NCBI GenBank assembly: GCA_004376375.1
Contig: SOJX01000121.1
Location: 1 to 64,000, forward strand
DNA length: 64,000 nucleotides
Direction of reading: 5' to 3'
Source: Planctomycetota bacterium
GTDB taxonomy: Bacteria > Planctomycetota > E44-bin39
A model generated the notes under the pieces. It was given only the letters and a program-made list of their open reading frames with translations. It did no database searches and was not told the origin of the DNA. Below are positions 37,255-45,390 of this stretch, in pieces (position 1 is the stretch's first letter; every line of letters begins with the position of its first letter). The position numbers were made by a program, and so were the translations under genes.

Positions 37255-38226
37255 CTAAAACAGGTCACCTTGCTTTGGGGGAGGGCGAAAATCCTTGTAG
37301 GCGGCTGTGACTTCTTCAGCGGCGGCGGAAAGTAACTCGGAGCAGCTTGCGCCCTTGCCTTGCCCGTCAGGTTGCGATGCAAGCATGATCAGGTTGCCGC
37401 CGCGGGCTGCCAGTTGCTCTGCCGGTTTCCAATTAACATCACTCTCGTACCGGGCAAGGAAAAGCGGGCGTGAAAGCCGCATAGCCTGCCTGGCGGTTTC
37501 CCGGGTGCCGCCTTTCGGGCCGGGCTCGAAACAGAGAACGACCCGGCTTAGCGCGACAATGGTGCGGTTCCGCTGCATTGCATACTTGGCTCTCCACGAC
37601 TGCTTCGGCATGAATTCGCTTATTATGCAGATTCTGTCCTCGTCCCATTCGTCGGCGAGCGAGCTGTTCATTCTGTTTCTGAGAATTCCGCTGGGCAGAA
37701 CGATGACGGTGCCGCCGCCGCCGCGGAGCGCGCCGAGATGGGCGGCGGTGTCGATACCCGCGGCGTATCCTGAAACGATCGGCGCGGCGTTGGAGAGTAT
37801 GCCCGCCAGTTCGGCCGCTATGTTTATTCCTTCTTCGCTTGCCTTGCGCGAGCCGGAGAAGGCGATACCGGGCTGTTTCAATAGTTCCAGGTTGCCGTGG
37901 GCGAAAATCAGAGGCGGCGCTGAATCTCCGAGCGTTTCGAGAAGTAAACCGGGATAGTCTTCCTCCCCGGCGATAAGGATTGAAATCCGATTTGCCTCGA
38001 GTTGCCGGAATGTTTTTTCGGTTTCCGGGTCCGGGCCGGAGGCGGCCCGGGCTATTTGTTTTGAAAGGTCCAGCTGTTTGGAATTTTTTTCAGGTTTGTC
38101 GAACAGGTCTGCCCAGGATCTCTCCATTTCGACGAGTCGGGCCCGTACGCGGTGGAAGGTTTTCGGCCCGACTCCGGGGATGGATGCGAAACGGAATGCA
38201 TGCCGGGAATCCGCCATCGGGGTCAA
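37255..38226 (-). CDS. dprA: DNA-processing protein DprA/Smf
   Basis: 323 residues. The N-terminus (RHAFRFASIPGVGPKTFHRVR) is a helix-hairpin-helix-like region. The Rossmann-like DprA core has the SGSRKASEEG, SGYAAGIDTAAHLGAL and GGGGTVIVLPSGI motifs, and later FMPKQSWRAKYAMQRNRTIVALS. DprA loads RecA on incoming single-stranded DNA during natural transformation. The usual C-terminal winged helix is not evident. It overlaps the upstream phosphoribosyltransferase gene by four bases, so the pair is translationally coupled. Confidence 0.88.
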   Translation of the reverse strand: MTPMADSRHAFRFASIPGVGPKTFHRVRARLVEMERSWADLFDKPEKNSKQLDLSKQIARAASGPDPETEKTFRQLEANRISILIAGEEDYPGLLLETLGDSAPPLIFAHGNLELLKQPGIAFSGSRKASEEGINIAAELAGILSNAAPIVSGYAAGIDTAAHLGALRGGGGTVIVLPSGILRNRMNSSLADEWDEDRICIISEFMPKQSWRAKYAMQRNRTIVALSRVVLCFEPGPKGGTRETARQAMRLSRPLFLARYESDVNWKPAEQLAARGGNLIMLASQPDGQGKGASCSELLSAAAEEVTAAYKDFRPPPKQGDLF

Positions 38227-39026
38227 AGCTCCCGCCAGGTTTTCGTTGCGACGAGACCGAAAACCGGATCAGCGCCACCGGCAAAAAGAGTTTTTGCGGC
38301 CTCGTTCAGTGAATGGCCGCCGTGGTAGATGTCATCGATGAGCAGCACGGAGCTTCCTTCCACGTCCCCTTCCACCCGGAAGGCGCCTCGTACGTTTTCT
38401 ATTTTGGCGCGGATGCTTTTAATTCCCTTCATCTGTCTTGTGACGCGTGTTTTTACAAGTACGGGCGCAAACGGTTTTCTCAGGCGGGCGGCCACCTCTT
38501 CGGCAAGGAATGCCGGGAGGTCGAAATCCTTTTCCGGATTTGAAGGCGGGACCGATGTCACGAGATCGGCGTCGGCGTATGCGGGATGTGCCGAAGCGAA
38601 CTCAGCCATCCAGTCGGCGATGACTTCGCCGGCGTGGCGCGAGCCCCTGTTCCACTCCCGGTCGTAGGGCTTTGCCGTTCGTACGGTTTTACCGACGAGG
38701 GTTCGCTCGAGTTTTCCGCCGTCAGCCGGCTTCTTGTGGTAATCAAGCGCATAACATTCGGTCAGGCCGTCGTGGATGTTTATCCGGCCGAGGAGGAGGA
38801 GAAGGAAGCTCTCGATTTCCTCAACCCGAACGGAGCTGCATCCGGTCAGCGCTATCCTGAAATCGTAACGCGCATCGGCGTCGTTTGCGATTCCACCGCA
38901 CGCGATGTCGAGGAATGCGCGCTGGAGGATTTCCCCGTACTTTCGAGTCCCGACCCAGTGCAGAATGCAGGTGCCGTTCTGTTTTTCGTCAAGCCAGAAT
39001 TCCTGGAGAACACCTTCACGTTCCAT
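38223..39026 (-). CDS. Phosphoribosyltransferase-domain protein (ComF-like)
   Basis: 267 residues. The C-terminal half has the PRPP-binding loop VLLIDDIYHGGHSLNEAA and an upstream VTSVPPSNPEKDFDLPAFLAE, as in ComF-type phosphoribosyltransferases. The N-terminal 120 residues are unfamiliar and lack the usual ComF zinc-ribbon cysteines. Coupling to dprA supports a role linked to DNA uptake or recombination, where ComF is often found. The reaction it catalyses, if any, is unknown. The start lacks a good Shine-Dalgarno. Confidence 0.72.
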   Translation of the reverse strand: MEREGVLQEFWLDEKQNGTCILHWVGTRKYGEILQRAFLDIACGGIANDADARYDFRIALTGCSSVRVEEIESFLLLLLGRINIHDGLTECYALDYHKKPADGGKLERTLVGKTVRTAKPYDREWNRGSRHAGEVIADWMAEFASAHPAYADADLVTSVPPSNPEKDFDLPAFLAEEVAARLRKPFAPVLVKTRVTRQMKGIKSIRAKIENVRGAFRVEGDVEGSSVLLIDDIYHGGHSLNEAAKTLFAGGADPVFGLVATKTWREL

Positions 39027-39086
39027 ATTACCCGTTGCCGTTTGCCGCGCGATAGTGCGGCCTGAGCTTTATGATTCCGGGGTGGA

Positions 39087-39692
39087 TTAGTTTTCCGCTT
39101 TCTCCACGCCCGGATAGAACGGTTTTGCGCACGTGTAAGCGGTTTTCAGTATGAGCTGGTGGCGCATTTTCGATGCGTCGGAGTCTATGTCGAACGGGAG
39201 CTCAAATTTTCCTTCGGGATGCCGCACCATGTGCGACTGGTCGTACAGCCGGCTGTTGTCCTCGGATCCTATGACGAATACGTTGACTTTGCATGTGCCG
39301 GCAAAGAGGTTGACATCTCCGGGTTTCTGCACCTCGAACTTTGTGATGTTCCCGGAAAACACGAGGTCCGCCTCCGCGGCCCGGCCGACCTTTGCCCAGT
39401 CGATTTTATCAGGCCTGCTGTTCCTGAGTTCTTCCATCATCTCTTTGCTGATCGCGCTTATGTGGACGATTTTGTATGTGCCTTTCCTGGCGTTCTTGTT
39501 GATGAGCGCGGCCATGCGCTCGGCGATTTCACGCCCTTTGGGGCTCTCGAAATGGTGAATGTGATCACCCTGTCTGAAGGGGATGATAATCATCTTGCTG
39601 CCGCCTTCCTTAAAAGGGACAGGCGGGTCGAAGGTGATCGAGCTGCAGCCGACCGCAATCAGTAATGAGAGTATCAGGCAAAGCCTTTTCAT
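39087..39692 (-). CDS. Envelope lipoprotein of unknown function
   Basis: 201 residues; GGAGGA site; lipobox LLIAVGC (Cys16). The mature part has a pattern like TolB-N or other small alpha/beta envelope domains (KMIIIPFRQG, GREIAERMAALINKNA, ADLVFSGNITKFEV). It lies 18 bp after the Lpt gene, so it may join LPS transport or outer membrane assembly; that is positional inference. Confidence 0.6.
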   Translation of the reverse strand: MKRLCLILSLLIAVGCSSITFDPPVPFKEGGSKMIIIPFRQGDHIHHFESPKGREIAERMAALINKNARKGTYKIVHISAISKEMMEELRNSRPDKIDWAKVGRAAEADLVFSGNITKFEVQKPGDVNLFAGTCKVNVFVIGSEDNSRLYDQSHMVRHPEGKFELPFDIDSDASKMRHQLILKTAYTCAKPFYPGVEKAEN

Positions 39693-39710
39693 TGAAGTCC
39701 TCCGGAAGGA

Positions 39711-42700
39711 TTAATCCTTCTTTTTTCGGCTCTCTTTCGAGTCCTGTTCTTTGAATGCCCGGCGAAGTTCCTTTGTGCCCCGCGGGTCGCTTCCCCACGG
39801 GTACACATAGGTGAGGTTTTTCATGAAAAGCCTTCGCTTTCGAATGTCATAGACGATGTCTTTTTGCGAGGCGCGCCCCTGGCCGCGCATCAGGACTTCG
39901 GCGGGATTCCCCCGAAGTGAAACGGCGCCGCGCGCACCTTCGTAGAGCGCGGTGTCGGCGCGAACCAGGTAGTCCGACTTTGTCGCGCCTTTCGGGTAGC
40001 TCGAGAACCTGATTTTATCGAAAGCGAAAACCTCGTCTATCTGCCATAAATTCCTTTGTTTCGATGTCGACTGCATAGGGGCCCGGCAGGTGGAATCCGG
40101 GCATCGCCCGACGGCGCCGCGAACGGCCTTGCGCCGCGCCCATTTTTCGCATTTCGGGCAGCGCAGAAGCGCTTCCTGGCGCAGTCTCAGCGCCATTTTC
40201 GGCGCCTGGAACCTGAGGTGCAGCGGCTCGGAAGTCGATTTATCGGCAATATGAAAATCCCCGCGCACTTTTCCCGAAGCCAGAAGCAATCCGGATGCCG
40301 GGAAAAGCTCGAACCGGTCTGCACGCAATTCGTTTGGCAACGCCTTTTTGGCCGATTCCGAATAGACTTCGATGAGCGCATACGGGCGGTTTTTGCCTTT
40401 CAGGAAGCTGAGCTTTGGAACAGCCGTCTCATAAACCGCGACGTCGGAGTTGAACTGGGCCTTCTCGTCGTGCGGACCGGGGTCTGCGAAGAACCTGACG
40501 CCGTCGCGGACCGTTATGCTTAAAAGGCTGTTGGCGTTGTCGTCAAACTGAGCCAGCAGATTGGATGCCGTAAAGTTCCACGCGCCGCGTACATGGCCGG
40601 CATCGGAAGCTACCGGTTCAGGTCCCGTGTGCTTGTCCGGTTCTATACGACCCCGGATGTTGCCGCTGAAAGTGGCGGTGTGGTTCGGCGGCTCGAATCT
40701 CAACCGGTCGCCGTAGAGTTTTATGCCGGGGCGGGATATATCGACCTGCTTCCCGGGCAGGGGGTAGGCGGTCCATGCGGATATGTTTTCTTCAGCGTCC
40801 GTCTCAATCAGCAGCCTGGCGAAGACGATGTTCCATGGCTCGTCTTTGCCCGCGCCCGCAGCGCCGCCTTTTTTCCGCGGGAAGACACGTCCGATACCGC
40901 CCTTTTCGAAGGCGATAATGCCGTTTGATCCGTTGTAAAGAGCCTTCTGTGATTCAAATTTGAAAAGGTCCCCGACGGCGAAGTCGACTTTTGCTCCCGG
41001 GCGGGGAAGTACCGTTCCCGAGCCGTTTCCGCCGTAAGCGAGCATGTCCAGGTCCATGTCGCCGCCCTGAATGGTGACAAGGTTCTTGCGGAGCGGGTTT
41101 TTCAGTTCCCTGAAGATGAAATCCTTCCCGCGGCCGCTGAGCTTGATTTTGGTCGGTGTATAGGTCGAGGGCTTGTCCTTTGAAGCCTCTTTTCTTGCGA
41201 AATGGAAGCGCCCTTCTTCTGCGTTGAATTCCCAGATATTCGGTTCGAGACGGGGCTCGGTCCCGGGTTTGGCTCCTGATGCCGCGGGTATCTGCAGGTA
41301 ACGGACAGTCCTGCCGGAGACGTGTCCGGAAACGTGTACGGCCGTATGGTCAAGGCGCCCTAAATCAGTTTCGATTCGGTCGCCGGCGGCGAAGAAATCG
41401 TCTCCCTGTCTGAAGTACGGGCGGTGATTCTCGTCGCCGGTGAGGTTCATCGAACCTTTCCGCCGGTCGAATCGAAGCGCGGAGCATGCGATGTCGCGGC
41501 CTGCGCTTCCGTACAGGTGGAGTGGTTCTCCCGGCGAGCGAAGCGATACGAGGACCGGCACGCGCTTCGACGGGTCGGGTGGTTTCTTCTCATCTTTCGC
41601 TGTTTTTTTCTTTGCGGCGAGGCGCCGTGCACGCAGTTTATCAATTTCCGCCGCGAGTTTTGCAACGGTCGGGTCGCTGCGGGGAACAAGCTCGAATACG
41701 CATTCGAGCGCGGGTGCGCTCAGCCGCCAGCCCGTTTCGCCAGTGGGTGAGCGGATGACGCCCTCGACGCCGCCGTCGAGTTTCACGTCGTACCTGTTTT
41801 CGCTGATTCGATGTGCGCGGATACGGGGCGCGTGAAGGGTGTCTTGGCCGTAGTGGAGGACGGCGGGGTTGCCGATAAACTCGAACCGGTTGTCCATCGG
41901 CTCGATAATCGCGCGATCACCTTCGGCCATGACTTCAAAATCATGTTCGAAAATAACGCCGCCCTCGGCGACGATAGTCTGCGGGCGCAGAGGGCCCGGC
42001 GGGGGGTCGGGCGGGTAGAATACGGTAAGCTGTTTCCTGGCCGTGACGATATTCGCGCTGCGCACCAGACGGACATTTCCGAAAAAGCGCATGGACTCCG
42101 GCATGCGCCCGATGACTCTGATCGGTGGCTTCCCCGGCCTTTTGCGCCGGTGGCTGGTAAAGCGGCTTTTGATGTATGCGCCTCTGTCGCAATGGATTTC
42201 CATCCAGTAGGGGTCTGATTTTCCCCGCGGGCTTATATTGCCGGGGCCTTTTCTTATGTTCTGTATTTTTTCCAGAAAACTCGATTCCATCGTCGCGTCG
42301 ACCCGGCCCGAAAGCCGGGTAGCGCCCGTCGCGGAGTCTTCGTCCAGGCCCTCGGCGTCGATTGAATAGTAGTCGTGCTTTATGCTGATCGGAGTATCGG
42401 TGATGATTCGCCGGTTCTGCCGGCCTTCGCTGTCCGGCTCCAGGTTCTGGAGCACCCACAGCCGCTCGGTCTTTATGAATTGCGGGTTGCCCATGAAGCT
42501 GGAGTTGTCCGATCCTTCCGTCGTTACAAGGACGTTTTCCTCGAGCTCGACCTGGACGTAGCTCCCGTTGTTGAAACATCTGGCGATTCGTGATTTGATT
42601 GTGGTCTTGAGCCGGTCCGCCTGGTTGTCCGGCGAAGAGGAATAAATTATAACTTCCGGCTCAACGATACGATAATACAGGGGGTTGGCGGGGTCGGGTG

Positions 42701-42995
42701 ATACGCGCTTCCCTTTCAGTATGAAACGCTCCCGCCGCGTGTTCAGGTTGAAAACGAAAAGCTCAAAATTATCGATAGGTTGTTCAAGTAATGTATCCCC
42801 TCTTTCAGGCAAGTCTAAGAGATCGAATCCGTCCAGCTTTTTTTTGAGGTCTTTGAGGATTTCTATGTCGCCCGGCTTGAGTTTTCTCCCCTCGTGCGAC
42901 GCCGGCGCGGGTTCGCACGTTACGCCGAGAAAGATAATCAGCGCGGCGGCGGGTATGAAGATCGAGAGGAATATGGCGATACTTCTTGTTTTCAC
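39711..42995 (-). CDS. LptC/LptA-type LPS transport protein, very long, with zinc-ribbon-like insert
   Basis: 1,094 residues from a GTG start that overlaps the kdsC stop (GTGA), with GGAG upstream; this fits the kdsD-kdsC-lptC-lptA gene order. One N-terminal membrane anchor (SIAIFLSIFIPAAALIIFLG). The rest is beta-rich with repeated OstA-like segments (VIIYSSSPDNQADRL, YYSIDAEGLDEDSATGATRLSG, VEGVIRSPTGETGWRL), expected for the beta-jellyroll bridge that moves LPS from inner to outer membrane. Normal LptC and LptA have about 190 and 180 residues, so this is a large fusion or expanded form. A four-cysteine ribbon (CPKC and CPDSTC, about residues 955-985) is unusual for a periplasmic protein of this family. 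Confidence 0.75.
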   Translation of the reverse strand: MKTRSIAIFLSIFIPAAALIIFLGVTCEPAPASHEGRKLKPGDIEILKDLKKKLDGFDLLDLPERGDTLLEQPIDNFELFVFNLNTRRERFILKGKRVSPDPANPLYYRIVEPEVIIYSSSPDNQADRLKTTIKSRIARCFNNGSYVQVELEENVLVTTEGSDNSSFMGNPQFIKTERLWVLQNLEPDSEGRQNRRIITDTPISIKHDYYSIDAEGLDEDSATGATRLSGRVDATMESSFLEKIQNIRKGPGNISPRGKSDPYWMEIHCDRGAYIKSRFTSHRRKRPGKPPIRVIGRMPESMRFFGNVRLVRSANIVTARKQLTVFYPPDPPPGPLRPQTIVAEGGVIFEHDFEVMAEGDRAIIEPMDNRFEFIGNPAVLHYGQDTLHAPRIRAHRISENRYDVKLDGGVEGVIRSPTGETGWRLSAPALECVFELVPRSDPTVAKLAAEIDKLRARRLAAKKKTAKDEKKPPDPSKRVPVLVSLRSPGEPLHLYGSAGRDIACSALRFDRRKGSMNLTGDENHRPYFRQGDDFFAAGDRIETDLGRLDHTAVHVSGHVSGRTVRYLQIPAASGAKPGTEPRLEPNIWEFNAEEGRFHFARKEASKDKPSTYTPTKIKLSGRGKDFIFRELKNPLRKNLVTIQGGDMDLDMLAYGGNGSGTVLPRPGAKVDFAVGDLFKFESQKALYNGSNGIIAFEKGGIGRVFPRKKGGAAGAGKDEPWNIVFARLLIETDAEENISAWTAYPLPGKQVDISRPGIKLYGDRLRFEPPNHTATFSGNIRGRIEPDKHTGPEPVASDAGHVRGAWNFTASNLLAQFDDNANSLLSITVRDGVRFFADPGPHDEKAQFNSDVAVYETAVPKLSFLKGKNRPYALIEVYSESAKKALPNELRADRFELFPASGLLLASGKVRGDFHIADKSTSEPLHLRFQAPKMALRLRQEALLRCPKCEKWARRKAVRGAVGRCPDSTCRAPMQSTSKQRNLWQIDEVFAFDKIRFSSYPKGATKSDYLVRADTALYEGARGAVSLRGNPAEVLMRGQGRASQKDIVYDIRKRRLFMKNLTYVYPWGSDPRGTKELRRAFKEQDSKESRKKKD

Positions 42996-43531
42996 GGCCC
43001 GTCTCCGGATGTAAGCCCGTACCGGGAAATTATGGCGTCCCATTTTCCCTGGTAGCGGAGGATGAGTTCCGCGACTTCCCGCACGGCGCCGCGTCCGCCC
43101 TCGGCCTCTGTTACGTATACGGCTTCGGCCTTTACCTCGGGCGCCGCGTCGGCGACCGCGACCGGAAACGCGGCGCGCCGCATCACTGGTATGTCCATGA
43201 GGTCGTCGCCGAGGAAGCAGACGTGTTTGTCTTCGAGTCCGCGTTTTTCGAGCAGGCTCTCGTATGGCGGGATTTTTTCCGTGAATCCCTGAAGGCAGTC
43301 CTCGACGCCGAGCTGCACGGCCCTTCTATCGACTGCCTCCGTCTTGCGACCGGACAGGAATGCAACGCGCAGGCCCGCGCGCTGGAGGTATTTTATGCCG
43401 CTCCCGTCGCGTGCGTTGAAGCGCTTCATCTCCCGCCCGTCGTCGCTGACTATGATGCTTCCGTCGGTGAGGACGCCGTCGACGTCGAGCAGGACCAGTT
43501 TGACATCTTTGCAGGCATCGTCAATGTTCAT
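42992..43531 (-). CDS. kdsC: 3-deoxy-D-manno-octulosonate 8-phosphate phosphatase
   Basis: 179 residues; AGGAAAA upstream. HAD-superfamily motif I LVLLDVDGVLTDG, motif II VAFLSGR, and late VCFLGDDLMDIPVM are exactly those of KdsC. It removes phosphate from Kdo-8-P to give Kdo for LPS. Tetrameric, cytoplasmic, Mg-dependent in the family. It starts five bases after kdsD and overlaps the Lpt gene, so one operon is likely. Confidence 0.93.
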   Translation of the reverse strand: MNIDDACKDVKLVLLDVDGVLTDGSIIVSDDGREMKRFNARDGSGIKYLQRAGLRVAFLSGRKTEAVDRRAVQLGVEDCLQGFTEKIPPYESLLEKRGLEDKHVCFLGDDLMDIPVMRRAAFPVAVADAAPEVKAEAVYVTEAEGGRGAVREVAELILRYQGKWDAIISRYGLTSGDGP

Positions 43532-43536
43532 CAGAT

Positions 43537-44520
43537 TTATTTTTCCTGAATAAAGTTATCGCCCGGGATGTCCTTGAGGTTGATAGTCCCGATAAGCTGT
43601 CCCGAACCATCAATCACCGGCAACTCGCCTATTTTCTTTTTCAGCATTATGCCGCGCGCCTCGGCCGCGAGCGCGTCCGGACCGATCATCGTCGGGTTTT
43701 TTATCATGACTTCGCTTATCGGGAGCGTCGAGAGATTGGGCGTGTCAGCGAGAACGAGCCGCCTGAGGTCGCCGTCGGTAAATATGCCCGCGACGTGCCC
43801 GGTGGCGTCGAGGAGCACGCATGCGCCCGCCTTCGCGCGCGATATTGCCGCGATGACTGCGCCGACCGAGGCGTTTACGGGGAGCGAAGGCGCGGCGTCC
43901 CCCGTGCGCATCACGTCGGAGACGCGCCAGAAGCGTTTCTTCTTGCCGAGTGAGCCGCCGGGATGAAAACGCTCGAAATCGCGCCTGGTGAAGCCGGCTT
44001 TCCGGCTTACGGTGAGGGCGAGCGCGTCGCCGAGCGCGAGCGCGGCCGTGGTGGAGCACGAGGGCGCCATGTCGAGGTGGCAGGCCTCGGCAATCGCGCC
44101 CATGGCAAGCGTCACGTCCGCGGCCCTGCCGAGGGTTGATTCTTTTGATTCCGTAAGCGCGATAATTTTTGCGCCGATTTCCTTGAGCGGGCCCAGCAGG
44201 TTGACGATCTCCGCAGTTTCGCCGGAGTTTGAAATGATTATCATCACGTCGTCGGGCTCGACGCGGCCGAGGTCGCCGTGGATGGCCTCGACCGGGTGCA
44301 GGGAAATCGACGACGTTCCCGTCGACGCGAGTGTCGCCGACAGTTTTTCGCCGATAACGCCGGTTTTTCCCATTCCGGTCACGACGGCGTGCCCTTTCCC
44401 TTTTCTGCACTCGAGGAGTAGGTCGCAGGCCGCCTCGAAAGATTCGTCGAGGCGCTCGATCAGGCTTCGAACCGCTTCGGCTTCCGATTCGAGCACCTCT
44501 TTTGCGAATTCCATATCCAT
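43537..44520 (-). CDS. kdsD: D-arabinose-5-phosphate isomerase
   Basis: 327 residues. An N-terminal SIS sugar-isomerase domain (HAVVTGMGKTGVIGEKLSATLASTGT, SNSGETAEIVNLLGPLK) is followed by a pair of CBS domains (about 205-320: SLPVNASVGAVIAAISRAKAG, EIPV-type repeats such as GELPVIDGSGQLIGTI). This is the KpsF/KdsD layout. It converts ribulose-5-P to arabinose-5-P, the first Kdo precursor. First gene of the kdsD-kdsC-lpt group. Confidence 0.93.
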   Translation of the reverse strand: MDMEFAKEVLESEAEAVRSLIERLDESFEAACDLLLECRKGKGHAVVTGMGKTGVIGEKLSATLASTGTSSISLHPVEAIHGDLGRVEPDDVMIIISNSGETAEIVNLLGPLKEIGAKIIALTESKESTLGRAADVTLAMGAIAEACHLDMAPSCSTTAALALGDALALTVSRKAGFTRRDFERFHPGGSLGKKKRFWRVSDVMRTGDAAPSLPVNASVGAVIAAISRAKAGACVLLDATGHVAGIFTDGDLRRLVLADTPNLSTLPISEVMIKNPTMIGPDALAAEARGIMLKKKIGELPVIDGSGQLIGTINLKDIPGDNFIQEK

Positions 44521-44590
44521 ATATTTCCCCAGTCAGTTTGCCGGATTGGACAGTTTTATTCTAACCTGCGCCATAGGTGTTGCAAGGAGA

Positions 44591-44755
44591 AAGTATAAAG
44601 TATGAAGGATGAAGGATGAAAGAAGAGGGAAGAAATGCGGATATAATAATTAGCCGCCGAGCTTGCTCGGCGTATTCTTCAAGGGTGAAGGATGAAGGAG
44701 GGATAATAAAATAAATATTCTTAATTCATACTTCAGCCTTCATACTTCATACTTT
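44591..44755. repeat. Heptamer repeat cluster C with inverted arms
   Basis: TATGAAG/GATGAAG units (44591-44622) face complementary CTTCATA-type units (44727-44755). Between them lies a perfect 8-bp hairpin, CGCCGAGC-TT-GCTCGGCG, at 44655-44672. The cluster is directly 3' of the TPR gene. Confidence 0.75.
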
Positions 44756-44756
44756 G

Positions 44757-45182
44757 TTAGCTGGTTTCCCAGTTCTCCATCAACGAGAGCAGTTCTTCGA
44801 ATCTGCGGTCGTGGCGCAAGTTTTCGAGGTCGGGGTCCGTCCTCATGAACTCGGGGTCGTCGTAGCCGAACTCGATTGCCGCATGCAGCTTCTCGATAGC
44901 CTGTTCCACGTTTCCAAGCAGCGAGTAAGAGCATGCAAGGTTGTAGTGCGCCGTGCTGTCATCGGGCAGAAGCTCGACCAGTTTCAGGTCTATCTTGAGG
45001 CCTGCCTCGTACTGTCCGCGCCGCGTATACGCGTTGCCGAGGGCGAGCATCGCCTCCACGTTTTCCGGTTCGCGCTTGAGGACTGTCTCGAAGAGGGATA
45101 CTTCGAACGCGAGCTCGCGTGCCTCCGCCAGATGCCTGGGCACGGTGATTGTCCTGGTTTCCAGTCTGTAGCGGCGCTCCAT
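44757..45182 (-). CDS. Small TPR protein
   Basis: 141 residues from the ATG behind GGAGGA. Two or three TPR motifs (VEAMLALGNAYTRRGQYEAGLKID, STAHYNLACSYSLLGNVEQAIEKL) followed by a TPR-end motif DPEFMRTDPDLENLRHDRRFEELL, common in soluble TPR proteins. Cytoplasmic by composition. Protein-binding adaptor; partner unknown. Confidence 0.75.
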   Translation of the reverse strand: MERRYRLETRTITVPRHLAEARELAFEVSLFETVLKREPENVEAMLALGNAYTRRGQYEAGLKIDLKLVELLPDDSTAHYNLACSYSLLGNVEQAIEKLHAAIEFGYDDPEFMRTDPDLENLRHDRRFEELLSLMENWETS

Positions 45183-45285
45183 CAATGCTTCCTCCGTCGC
45201 GGTATAATCCTGGGGTGACTTTAACCTTAATGATACTTATATATCGGCAATCATGCAATGAATTTTTTAGTAGTAATTAAAATAT

Positions 45286-45388
45286 CGGTCCTTTGGTCTC
45301 TCGGTCCTTTGGTCCTTCGGTCACATTTTTAATTTAATAAAAAGACCGAAAGACCGAGAGACCGAAGGACCGAGAGACCGAATGACCA
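45286..45388. repeat. Heptamer repeat cluster D with inverted arms
   Basis: GGTCCTT/GGTCTCT units (45286-45323) are mirrored by AAGACCG/AGACCGA units (45342-45388) around an AT-rich loop, making a long hairpin two bases from the mutS2 stop codon. Confidence 0.8.
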
Positions 45389-45390
45389 GT

